Source: Nodosilinea sp. FACHB-141
GTDB taxonomy: Bacteria > Cyanobacteriota > Cyanobacteriia > Phormidesmidales > Phormidesmidaceae
Assembly: GCF_014696135.1 (NCBI RefSeq)
Contig: NZ_JACJPP010000015.1
Location: 186,001-250,000 of the forward strand
DNA: 64,000 nt
Direction: 5' to 3'
The first letter of the stretch is position 1, and each line of letters starts with the position of its first letter. A program made the position numbers and the translations under genes. This document shows positions 26,885-34,188 of this stretch, one piece after another. The notes under the pieces are model-generated. The model ran no database searches, was not told where the DNA came from, and saw only the letters and a list, made by a program, of their open reading frames with translations.

Positions 26885-28213
26885 ATGGGTATTAGTGTTA
26901 GTATCGTTGCTGGTCCAGATGAGTCGAGCTCTAGTGTAACTGCTTCCGGAAGTGTGCAGCATGTTATTACAGATAAGGAAAGGAAAACTTTCAAGCTCGA
27001 AGACCGGCAGCTTAAAAATGCAGTAAATGCTTATTTTGGGAAAAGCCCAAATGATGCTTTTCTTTGCAGCCCAACTCCATGGGATGATCTATACAGAAGA
27101 TATGATTGGCCTCAAGTTCAAATGATTCTGGAGGTTCAAAGCGCACAGATTCTTTCGATAGAATCGAATCCAAAAATAGTTAAAACCCAAACATTCAGAA
27201 ACCGCAGTGCTAGGAACTCAGGTGAATTCGATTGTTCAATAACAAGCACAGTAGAAACCTCGGCAACTTCCACGTGGAGTACGGGTGGCGAGCTCACTAT
27301 TGAGCAGAGTTTCAGTTACAAAGTAGGAGTTCCTGACGCTGGGGTTGAGGGAGAAACTACGTTGTCATATATGCAGTCTTGGGGTGTTGGTGGGGAACAT
27401 TCGCAAAAGTACACGGTTGGCTCAACTTCTGGTTTGATGGTGACGCTTGAACCTGGCGAAGAAGAGATAGCAACGATTTCGGCTAGTGAAGGTAAGATGA
27501 AGGTTAGAATAAGGTATAGAGCCTACCTAACTGGGTATACAGCCTTAAACTACAATCCAAAGCACAGAAATCATCACTTCCATGCTTTACCTATTGAAGC
27601 AGTCATGGCTGCAGGCGGCATTTCTAACTCTCTAGAATTCACAGAAGATATAGAGGTTGGTTACTATTCTAATTCCGAAGTCATACTGGGGTCAGATATC
27701 CGAAATGCTCCGCAGTCACCTCCTTCTGCTTCTCCAGCAGTTGCCACAGCTACGTCAAAACCCACATCTCCGCAAGGTACGACTCAATTACAAAAAGACT
27801 GGCGCTGGTGCCGTAAGTGCGAGGCTCTATTTTACTCTGGGGGGAAAGCCTTAGCTGGAAAATGCCCTGGAGGGGGACAGCATGAACATCAAGGAAGTGG
27901 AAACTACACCTTGTCTCAAGATGCGTCTGTAGGCCAAAAAGACTGGCGCTGGTGCCATAAGTGCGAGGCTCTATTTTACTCTGGAGGAAAAGCCTCAGCC
28001 GGAAAATGCCCTGGAGGAGGCCAGCATGAACATCAGGGAAGTGGAAACTACGCCTTATCTCAAAATCCATCTGTAGGTCAAAAAGACTGGCGCTGGTGTC
28101 ATAAGTGCGAGGCTCTATTTTACTCTGGAGGAAAAGCCTCAGCCGGAAAATGCCCTGGAGGAGGCCTGCATGAACATCAAGGGAGTGGGAATTACGTCCT
28201 ATCTCATCTGTAA
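26885..28213 (+). CDS. Aerolysin-like putative pore-forming protein with three Cys/His repeats
   Basis: 442 residues, ATG preceded by GAGGAA. Residues about 30-280 look like the aerolysin/spherulin-type beta-pore fold: long strands rich in alternating Ser/Thr (FDCSITSTVETSATSTWSTG, then SFSYKVGVPDAGVEGETTLSYMQSWGVGG), the pre-stem hairpin pattern, and EIATISASEGKMKVRIRYRAYLTG. A Pro/Ser/Thr linker (about 280-302) leads to three 48-residue repeats starting at about 302, each with WCxKC, GKCPGGG and HEHQGSGNY, that is C-x2-C-x14-C-x5-H-x-H, a plausible zinc or other metal site. No signal peptide, so release by lysis or a dedicated route is likely. GC and codon use are clearly lower than in flanking genes, suggesting horizontal transfer. 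The pore-forming role is inference from fold pattern. Confidence 0.72.
   Translation: MGISVSIVAGPDESSSSVTASGSVQHVITDKERKTFKLEDRQLKNAVNAYFGKSPNDAFLCSPTPWDDLYRRYDWPQVQMILEVQSAQILSIESNPKIVKTQTFRNRSARNSGEFDCSITSTVETSATSTWSTGGELTIEQSFSYKVGVPDAGVEGETTLSYMQSWGVGGEHSQKYTVGSTSGLMVTLEPGEEEIATISASEGKMKVRIRYRAYLTGYTALNYNPKHRNHHFHALPIEAVMAAGGISNSLEFTEDIEVGYYSNSEVILGSDIRNAPQSPPSASPAVATATSKPTSPQGTTQLQKDWRWCRKCEALFYSGGKALAGKCPGGGQHEHQGSGNYTLSQDASVGQKDWRWCHKCEALFYSGGKASAGKCPGGGQHEHQGSGNYALSQNPSVGQKDWRWCHKCEALFYSGGKASAGKCPGGGLHEHQGSGNYVLSHL
27797..28213 (+). repeat. Three 144-bp in-frame tandem repeats
   Basis: The word GACTGGCGCTGG recurs at 27797, 27941 and 28085, exactly 144 bp (48 codons) apart, and the copies are nearly identical at the DNA level, so the duplication is recent or homogenised. 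They encode the C-terminal Cys/His modules of the aerolysin-like protein. Confidence 0.92.
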
Positions 28214-28257
28214 GTCGAAAAAACTGTCAGTTGTGTCATAAAACTCAAGATTTTCTT

Positions 28258-28292
28258 AAAAGGACAAACTCTCTATGGAAGTTTGTCCTTTT
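28258..28292. terminator. Perfect 13-bp stem-loop after the aerolysin-like gene
   Basis: AAAAGGACAAACT (28258-28270) pairs perfectly with AGTTTGTCCTTTT (28280-28292) around a 9-nt loop, 44 bases after the stop. A-run and T-run flank the stem symmetrically, as in a bidirectional intrinsic terminator. Confidence 0.75.
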
Positions 28293-28356
28293 AAGGTGAA
28301 TATTAATTCTTTGTGCAAGCATCAAGGTTGTACGATTGCAGATTTCCTTTAGGTTA

Positions 28357-28409
28357 GGTTGACATAGGAAACCCAACAATACCAGAAGAATTTCACTCCC
28401 AACCCACCA
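28357..28409. repeat. Direct repeat, left copy (about 53 bp)
   Basis: It shares TTGACxxAGxAAAC, CAACAAT, CAGAAGAAT and TTCCCAACCCAC-type words in the same order and spacing with a copy at 28955-29007. The pair flanks the small gene 28496-28906. Confidence 0.65.
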
Positions 28410-28423
28410 TAGTATTGCATAGT

Positions 28424-28480
28424 GCTAGGTTAGTGGTGGCTGTTGGGTTTTCTAGCTTAACCCAACCTACTAACTTAGGT
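28424..28480. repeat. Dispersed-type palindrome
   Basis: Core GTTGGGTT (28442-28449) and AACCCAAC (28459-28466) with outer arms GCTAGGTTAGT and ACTAACTTAGG. This resembles the GTTGGGTT/AACCCAAC repeats scattered through many cyanobacterial genomes. It ends about 15 bases before the next start codon. Confidence 0.65.
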
Positions 28481-28495
28481 TTTTGTAGCGGTGTT

Positions 28496-28906
28496 ATGAG
28501 TGCAAATTTTTGGAAGGCTCCAGCTTACGAAGTCCCGATTGATAAAGCAGTCCGAGTTGAACTGCTGAAGCTGCATAACCGGGATATCATTTCGGAGAAC
28601 GGTTGGCCAGAATCCTTTTGGAACTATGTCCAAGACCGTAAGTTGCTTGATGGCGAAGAGGCACAACACGTTATTCAATTATTTCAAAAACTCTCTCCAG
28701 GAGAACCAGCTCGGTGCCATATGCCACCGTGGGAATTAGCATTCTACGACGAGACGGAACTTTTGTTCACAACCACACTTTGCTTTGAATGTTCCAATGC
28801 CTACGTTTACACAGTCCATGGCAAAGATCTACATGCATTTGACGTTTCTGAGCCTCATGCTGAAGAGTTGCTAGCTTTTCTAAAGCAGGAATTTTCTCTT
28901 ATTTAA
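28496..28906 (+). CDS. Small protein of unknown function between direct repeats
   Basis: 136 residues from ATG 28496 (MSANFWKAPAY); the frame extends upstream to 28415, but that part is encoded by the palindrome. Features: IISENGWPESFWNYVQ, then ARCHMPPWELAFYDETELLFTTTLCFECSNAYVY with a CxxC-like pair, and FDVSEPHAEELLAFLKQ. It resembles small bacterial proteins with a CF-x-C-N strand motif, sometimes met in accessory regions and immunity-like positions, but I cannot name the family. AT-rich composition and repeats on both sides suggest acquisition as a cassette. Confidence 0.55.
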   Translation: MSANFWKAPAYEVPIDKAVRVELLKLHNRDIISENGWPESFWNYVQDRKLLDGEEAQHVIQLFQKLSPGEPARCHMPPWELAFYDETELLFTTTLCFECSNAYVYTVHGKDLHAFDVSEPHAEELLAFLKQEFSLI

Positions 28907-29217
28907 GACTATATGAATTTCAAGGTGAGGGTGTCGCAGTCTCTCCTGTAGATTGGATTGACGCAGAAAACACAACAATGTCAGAAGAATCTTATTCCCA
29001 ACCCACTGTGTCTTGAAGATGTGCCGTCGATTGAACGTAACAACAGTGAAGCAATAAGCGGCACCAGCCGTTTTAGCACGACAGCATTGCATAGGAATTG
29101 CCCATTGAGAATAGACCTAGGAAAGATTCCCACCCTCAGGGTCTGAAGCCGCTAGAATTTCTCTGACCCAACTGCACAAACGGCAGGCTGGGTAGCACAC
29201 TACTTTGTTAGAGCACT
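28907..29217. other. Intergenic with right copy of the direct repeat
   Basis: It contains the second direct repeat at about 28955-29007. The rest shows no gene; composition returns to GC-rich near 29150 before the SpoIID gene. Confidence 0.55.
28955..29007. repeat. Direct repeat, right copy (about 53 bp)
   Basis: Partner of 28357-28409, 598 bases downstream in the same orientation, with roughly three quarters of positions matching by eye. Confidence 0.65.
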
Positions 29218-30888
29218 ATGGCTACGCTCTCCCTGCCCCGACTTCAGCTTCAACCCTTATGCCATCGGCGATCGCGATGGTTGGGAGCATTGGGCGGCAT
29301 GGCGATCGCCCTCATCACCGCGATCGCAGCACCCACCCCCGCCGCCCAAAACCCGGTGATTCAGGTGGGCATTGTGCAGCGCTTTGGCGAAGACCTACAA
29401 GACCGCATCACCCTCGAAGCCCTGCCCGGCGAGCAGCTCACCCTCAGCTTTGACACCCAGGGCCAGCCCCAAACGGTGACCGCGACGCGAGTTGTGATCG
29501 GCCTCACTCCAGAGCAATTGCCCGAAGCCACCTTGGGCGAGCGCGTGGTGCTCAGCAACCACCGCAGCTTTGAGACTGCCGAATACAGTGCCCAGCAGTG
29601 GCGCGATCGCGGCATTGAGCCCGAGATCGCTCAGCCCGGCAGTTGGGAAGTGTGGGCTAACCGTGAAACCTACAACAGCCCCCTAGTGCGTCGCCTGCTG
29701 GTCAAAAACCTGCAAGCCCAAGGCTTTACCGAAGTCTTTCTCGACAGCGAAGTGGTGGGTCAAATTCCCCGCACCTACTTTGAAGCCAACGGCTATCGCT
29801 ATGGCCGCGACACCCTCGACATTCGCGCCAGCGGCGGGCGAGTGCGGGTGACCCAGCCCGGCGAGCCACCCGTCACCCGCGTCTATGGCGGCACCCTGCG
29901 GGTGCAGCCCAACACCTACGGCACCTACACCCTGGTCAACAACGTGCCGATCGAAACCTACCTGCGCGGCGTGGTGCCCCACGAGATTGGTGCCAGTGCG
30001 CCAGTGCCCGCCATTCAGGCCCAGGCGGTGCTGGCTCGCACCTATGCCCTACGCAATCTGCGACGCTTCGCCATCGACGACTATGAGCTCTGCGCCGACA
30101 CCCAGTGTCAGGTCTACCGAGGGCTGACCGGCACCGCGCCCGTGGCCGACCAGGCCATTCAGGCCACTCAGGGTCAGGTGCTCACCTACCAAAACGAGCT
30201 AGTGGATGCCCTGTATTCCTCCACCACTGGGGGCATTACCGCCGCCTTTAGCGACGTGTGGGATGGCCCCGATCGCCCCTACCTACGCCCGGTGGTCGAT
30301 ACCGTCAACGGCCTCTGGGATATCAACCAGTACCCCCTCAGCTCCGAGGAGGCAATTCGCGCCTTTATGGCTATCGACAAGGGCTTTAACGAAGACACCT
30401 GGGAGCTGTTTCGCTGGCGCAACGAGAGCCCCCTGGCCGAAATCACCCAGGACTTAAGGACCTACCTGGGCCGCCGCCAGCACCCGATGGCAGGGCTGAC
30501 CCAGGTGCGATCGGTGCGCGTTTCAGAACGGGCTGACTCGGGTCGGGTGCAGGCGATCGACATCGAAACCGACCTGGGCGTGGTGCAGCTCAAGAAGGAT
30601 GAAATTGTGCGGGTGCTCACAGCCCCCCGCAGCCTGCTGTTCTATGTCGAGCCGATGTATCAGGCTCCGGCAGCGAGTGGAACTCCTGCTGCCCCTGCTT
30701 CGGGACAGATCACGGGCTACCGCTTTGTGGGGGGCGGCTGGGGTCATGGCGTCGGCCTAAGTCAAACTGGGTCGTACCGCCTGGGCAGCCTGGGCTGGGC
30801 CTATCCTCGCATTCTCCAGTTCTACTATCCTGGCACCACGCTACAGCCGATTGGCGAAAATCTGACCTTCTGGCGTGAGCCAACGTAG
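29218..30888 (+). CDS. SpoIID/LytB-domain exported protein
   Basis: 556 residues. N-terminal signal (RRSRWLGALGGMAIALITAIAAPTPAAQ). The central SpoIID domain has GTLRVQPNTYGTYTLVNNVPIETYLRGVVPHEIGASAP and AIQAQAVLARTYALRN, then YSSTTGGITAAFSDVWDG, and the C-terminal GGWGHGVGLSQTG motif. SpoIID proteins are lytic transglycosylases acting on denuded glycan; cyanobacterial members are exported wall-remodelling enzymes without a sporulation role. The Pro/Ala-rich linker near residue 480 is loosely conserved. ATG 29218 gives a complete signal peptide. It stands alone, convergent with the CrtISO-like operon. Confidence 0.87.
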   Translation: MATLSLPRLQLQPLCHRRSRWLGALGGMAIALITAIAAPTPAAQNPVIQVGIVQRFGEDLQDRITLEALPGEQLTLSFDTQGQPQTVTATRVVIGLTPEQLPEATLGERVVLSNHRSFETAEYSAQQWRDRGIEPEIAQPGSWEVWANRETYNSPLVRRLLVKNLQAQGFTEVFLDSEVVGQIPRTYFEANGYRYGRDTLDIRASGGRVRVTQPGEPPVTRVYGGTLRVQPNTYGTYTLVNNVPIETYLRGVVPHEIGASAPVPAIQAQAVLARTYALRNLRRFAIDDYELCADTQCQVYRGLTGTAPVADQAIQATQGQVLTYQNELVDALYSSTTGGITAAFSDVWDGPDRPYLRPVVDTVNGLWDINQYPLSSEEAIRAFMAIDKGFNEDTWELFRWRNESPLAEITQDLRTYLGRRQHPMAGLTQVRSVRVSERADSGRVQAIDIETDLGVVQLKKDEIVRVLTAPRSLLFYVEPMYQAPAASGTPAAPASGQITGYRFVGGGWGHGVGLSQTGSYRLGSLGWAYPRILQFYYPGTTLQPIGENLTFWREPT

Positions 30889-30929
30889 GTGTGGAGGGTG
30901 AGGCTGCTTAGGGGTAGGCAGAGGCGCTA

Positions 30930-32480
30930 CTAGCCCAATACATCGCGCAGCATTTGGCGGTGCTGGCTGACCGAGGCCAGGGTGTTGGCGGTCATTAATC
31001 CACAGGCGGCTACCGCCGGTAGGCCAATGCCGGGGAAGGTAGAACCGCCCACGCAGAGCAGCCCCTCAAGCGGGGTCTTTGGCCCTGGAAAGAGGCCGTC
31101 TTGAACCGATATGGCGGGGCCGTAGCTGCCCCGATGGCAGCGCAAAAAGCGTTCGTGGGTGAGGGGAGTGCCGACCAATTCCACCTCCACGCGGCGGCGC
31201 ACATCGGGGATGATGCGCTCTAGGGCTTGCCAGAGGGGTTTTGCCCGTTCTGCCTTGAGCTGGGCATATTCGGGGCTGCGGCGATCGCATCCCTGCCAAA
31301 GTTCGTAGGGCTCATTGGCGGGGGTGTAGACATGGATGGTGTGCTTGCCTGGCGGGGCCAGCGACGGATCGAGCACCGTGGGAATCGACATGACGATGAG
31401 ATTCTGCGGAGCGTCAATGCCCCGTTCCCAGTCGTCGACCGTGATGTAGTGGCAGGCCAGGTCAGAGGGAAGTCTCTCACCGTCGATGCCCAGGTGCAGG
31501 TGTAGAAAGCTGGGGCACTCAGGGGTGGCCTGGCGCTCTTCTACAAACGTCTTTGGCAAGGCTCCATCGGGCACCAGCTTCAGCGTGTCCCAGATGGAGG
31601 CGTTGGAGACCACGGTGCTGGCTTTGAGGGTTTCGCCCGATTTCAGGATGACTCCGATCGCGCGTCCCTGCTCCACCAAAATTTCGTTGACGTGAGCGCC
31701 CAGCCGCAGAGTGCCGCCATACTTCTCTAGGCCGCGCACCAGGGCCTCGATCAGAGCAGCGCTACCGCCCATGGGATAGTCCAGCGTTACGCCCGGACGA
31801 TACCACTCGGCAAACATAAAGGCCATTTCGGCGGTGCTGGTGCCCTCGGCGGGTAGGCCCGACAGCAAAAAGCACAGCATATTCATCCAGTTGCGAATGA
31901 AGGGATCGCGGGTGGTGCGATCGAGCACGTTGCTGAAGGGTTTGCTGGACTGGGTGAACGCTGGAGCATTGCGCAGCAGTTCCCAGGTGTAGGGGGCCAC
32001 GGTTTGCACCGCACCCAGATCTAACCTCAGAGCGGCGGGGGGGAGGGCGGTGGCCGCTTTGCCCAGGGGCACCATCGCTTTTTGCAAGTAACGCCACTCT
32101 TGCACAGCGGTCTCGCCCCGCAGCTCCCGCAGCACGTCGGCGAACTGGTCGTTGCCCACAGTGGTGTCAAAGTCGCCCTCGGGCAGGCGCACGCCCCAGG
32201 TGTTGTAGTTGGCCCAGGTAATGCTATCCCCTTCGCCCACCGCATCGAGCACGTGGCGCAGGGGGTTGGTAGAAGCCCGGTACGACATTCCTGAGTAGAG
32301 GGATGGCCCCGAATCAAAGATGAACCCCTGGCGCTCAAAGCCGTGGGCTGCTCCGCCCGCGATGGTGTGGCTTTCGCAGACGGTGACGCTATAGCCGTAG
32401 CGGGCCAGCAGCGCGCCACAGCACAGGCCACCAATGCCGCTGCCGATCACAATGACATCGGTGGTTTGGGGAAACGGCAT
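30930..32480 (-). CDS. CrtISO-like FAD-dependent oxidoreductase
   Basis: 516 residues. FAD site VIVIGSGIGGLCCGALLARYGYSVTVCE at 10-37, then GGAAHGFERQGFIFDSGPSLYSG, DYPMGGSAALIEALVRGLEKYGG in the middle, and a C-terminal GLLCVGGSTFPGIGLPAVAACG. These are hallmarks of the carotenoid isomerase/phytoene desaturase superfamily. It is of the CRTISO-like subgroup present in cyanobacteria and plants whose substrate is unsettled, so I give no symbol. It starts 4 bases after the stop of the upstream small membrane protein, so they form an operon. Confidence 0.82.
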   Translation of the reverse strand: MPFPQTTDVIVIGSGIGGLCCGALLARYGYSVTVCESHTIAGGAAHGFERQGFIFDSGPSLYSGMSYRASTNPLRHVLDAVGEGDSITWANYNTWGVRLPEGDFDTTVGNDQFADVLRELRGETAVQEWRYLQKAMVPLGKAATALPPAALRLDLGAVQTVAPYTWELLRNAPAFTQSSKPFSNVLDRTTRDPFIRNWMNMLCFLLSGLPAEGTSTAEMAFMFAEWYRPGVTLDYPMGGSAALIEALVRGLEKYGGTLRLGAHVNEILVEQGRAIGVILKSGETLKASTVVSNASIWDTLKLVPDGALPKTFVEERQATPECPSFLHLHLGIDGERLPSDLACHYITVDDWERGIDAPQNLIVMSIPTVLDPSLAPPGKHTIHVYTPANEPYELWQGCDRRSPEYAQLKAERAKPLWQALERIIPDVRRRVEVELVGTPLTHERFLRCHRGSYGPAISVQDGLFPGPKTPLEGLLCVGGSTFPGIGLPAVAACGLMTANTLASVSQHRQMLRDVLG

Positions 32481-32484
32481 GGCC

Positions 32485-32988
32485 CTATCTTCCTGTATAG
32501 CCCTGGATGTTCTCAGGACGAAACTTGCGCAGAATGGGGGTGGCCTGGCGAACCACCGCTTCGGAGCCGCGCACTACCACCAAAAATTTGCCGTCGTCGA
32601 GTCGGTTGCGGTACGAGAGGGCATCGCCACTGCCGAGAATGCCCATGCCGCCGCCAATAAAGTAGGCTCCCATCGATCCCCCGATCGCCCCGAGCAACCC
32701 ACCGATGATCTGGTTGCCCAACCGCCCCGTGAAGGCAAAGGTATCTAGCCCGGTAATGATGTTGAACATGAACCCAGCAGCGAAACCAAAGGGCACCAGC
32801 CACACCGCCATCAGTCGAATTTGATTCCAGGCCTGGTCGGCGGGGTCGACAAGCCCGTATTCGTCGGCGCTCTTGAAGCCTTTGCCCAAGATGTCGAAGT
32901 TATCTGTGGGCAGACTGGCTTCTTCAAGGGCGCTGTAGGCTTCTTCGGCTTTGATGCGATTGTCTAAAACGGCAACCAGGTAGTTCAT
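32485..32988 (-). CDS. Small membrane protein with glycine-zipper helices, unknown function
   Basis: 167 residues from ATG 32988 (MNYLVAVLDNRIKAEEAYSALE); an ATG 21 bases earlier is less likely. The soluble N-terminus resembles a ferredoxin-like regulatory fold (VAVLDN...AYSALEEASLPTDNFDILG), followed by two hydrophobic segments (MAVWLVPFGFAAGFMFNII; GGLLGAIGGSMGAYFIGGGMGILG) and a C-terminal strand-rich part KFLVVVRGSEAVVRQA. This layout is found in several cyanobacterial stress-related membrane proteins; no function is established. It is co-transcribed with the CrtISO-like gene. Confidence 0.72.
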   Translation of the reverse strand: MNYLVAVLDNRIKAEEAYSALEEASLPTDNFDILGKGFKSADEYGLVDPADQAWNQIRLMAVWLVPFGFAAGFMFNIITGLDTFAFTGRLGNQIIGGLLGAIGGSMGAYFIGGGMGILGSGDALSYRNRLDDGKFLVVVRGSEAVVRQATPILRKFRPENIQGYTGR

Positions 32989-33079
32989 TTGCAAAAGACA
33001 ATGGGGCAAAGACAGTTGGGTGTGAACCCAATAGTTATTATGCCGCGTCGATGTTCATCCCTCAGGGAGCGTTGACCGA

Positions 33080-33631
33080 CTAAACCTGACCGCCGGGGCA
33101 AACTGTAGACCATTGCTCTAGGTTGGCCCTGGCCTGAATGAACCCGGCAAGCTCGCCCCGGTAGGCAATCAGTCGGGCGCGATCGGTGGAGGTAGGCGGT
33201 ATCAGCACCACTAAGCGATCGACCGAGGCGGCGGCACAGGCCCAGTCGCTAGCTTCCACAGCCCTGGCTAAAGTTGCCTGGCGCTGGACGATTTCGGCCT
33301 GTTTGGCGGCCTCGGCTCGCTCTTGGGCGATATAGGTTTGCATATTGCGAATGCCGGCGTTGGCGTAGCGATCGCCCGGCCGAAATGTCAACGCCCGGCG
33401 AAAGTTGATCAGTGCTGTGTGGTAGTCTCCCAGTTCGGCGGCAGAGTAGCCCGCCAGCATGGCGTAGCGGTAGGACTGCGATCGCGTCTGTTTCAGGCGG
33501 CTATCTAAGCTAAATTCTGCTGTCGTCGGCGTTGGCATTTTCGCCAGAGCTGGCTCCAACCCGCTGCTGACTAGGGCTGCTCCGAGAGCTAAACCTACCG
33601 CAATTTTGCCCACCATCTCCATTGCTGCCAT
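33080..33631 (-). CDS. Exported TPR-like protein
   Basis: 183 residues. The signal peptide runs to EPALAKMP. One and a half TPR units follow (SYRYAMLAGYSAAELGDYHTALINFRRALTFRPGDRYANAGIRNMQTYI), then a helix with many Ala/Glu/Gln and two Cys residues (DWACAAAS; STVCPGGQV) that could form a disulfide in the periplasm. Role unknown. The promoter should lie in 33632-33780. Confidence 0.68.
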   Translation of the reverse strand: MAAMEMVGKIAVGLALGAALVSSGLEPALAKMPTPTTAEFSLDSRLKQTRSQSYRYAMLAGYSAAELGDYHTALINFRRALTFRPGDRYANAGIRNMQTYIAQERAEAAKQAEIVQRQATLARAVEASDWACAAASVDRLVVLIPPTSTDRARLIAYRGELAGFIQARANLEQWSTVCPGGQV

Positions 33632-33785
33632 CCTTGTTGCTGCCTACGCTACACGACCGTTTAGGGTAGCGAATTTTTTGCCGGTCGCCGCATCAATCTG
33701 TGCGATGGTTTCTGAACGGGAGCCTAGACACTCTAGGCTATCCAGGTGATTTACAATAGGTTTAGCTAGGGAGAAAATACCAGTT

Positions 33786-33989
33786 GTGGTTGTTCCAAAG
33801 CCTCGCGCTATGCAGATGGTGGTTACAAGAGCTAGCCTCCATGCCCCAAAGCAAGATGCTACCTATTGGCGTAGCCAACCCCATACAGACAGACTAAAAG
33901 CTCTAGAGTCTATCCGGCAGCAATACCACCTCTGGAAATACGGTGCTGAACCAAGATTTCAAAGAGTTTGTACAGTCGTTAAACGATAA
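33786..33989 (+). CDS. Small upstream partner of a nucleotidyltransferase-type module
   Basis: 67 residues (57 if started at ATG 33816). The C-terminal half, YWRSQPHTDRLKALESIRQQYHLWKYG ... RFQRVCTVVKR, resembles the small proteins that precede nucleotidyltransferase-like genes in many cyanobacterial toxin-antitoxin-style pairs. The last 47 bases overlap, in another frame, the start of the truncated partner. Whether it is still expressed is unclear, since its partner is broken. Confidence 0.45.
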   Translation: MVVPKPRAMQMVVTRASLHAPKQDATYWRSQPHTDRLKALESIRQQYHLWKYGAEPRFQRVCTVVKR

Positions 33990-34086
33990 TGAGGTGCGCT
34001 ATCTGGTGATTGGTGGCTATGCTATCGCCTCTGCTAGAAACCAGGTTTCTGCTGCGCCGTGCCTCAAGCCCTGGCCCTGCCCTTAA
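33943..34086 (+). pseudogene. Truncated nucleotidyltransferase (antitoxin/toxin-type) remnant
   Basis: From GTG 33943 the frame reads VLNQDFKEFVQSLNDNEVRYLVIGGYAIA, the N-terminus of a nucleotidyltransferase-like family including the GG turn of the active-site region. Homology ends after about 33 residues: an AGAAACC-AGGTTTCT palindrome follows, and the frame stops at 34086. The remaining 100 or more residues, including metal-binding acidic residues, are missing. Confidence 0.6.
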
Positions 34087-34099
34087 AAACCGGGGTTTT
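34036..34099. repeat. Two small palindromes at the pseudogene break
   Basis: AGAAACC-A-GGTTTCT at 34036-34050 and AAAACC-GG-GGTTTT at 34086-34099. AGAAACC/GGTTTCT words form a dispersed repeat family in cyanobacteria; here they lie where the nucleotidyltransferase homology stops. Confidence 0.6.
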
Positions 34100-34143
34100 C
34101 TCTGTCGTTAGGCAGCGTAACTGCGTGGGTAGTGCCTTTTAGG

Positions 34144-34174
34144 GTGGGTTGCGCTTAAATTGAGAGCAACCCAC
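34144..34174. repeat. GTGGGTTGC/GCAACCCAC hairpin
   Basis: Arms GTGGGTTGC (34144-34152) and GCAACCCAC (34166-34174) with a 13-nt AT-rich loop, ending 14 bases before the TTG start of the pentapeptide gene. It resembles dispersed cyanobacterial repeats and could influence translation of that gene. Confidence 0.6.
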
Positions 34175-34188
34175 ACGAGATCTACTCA

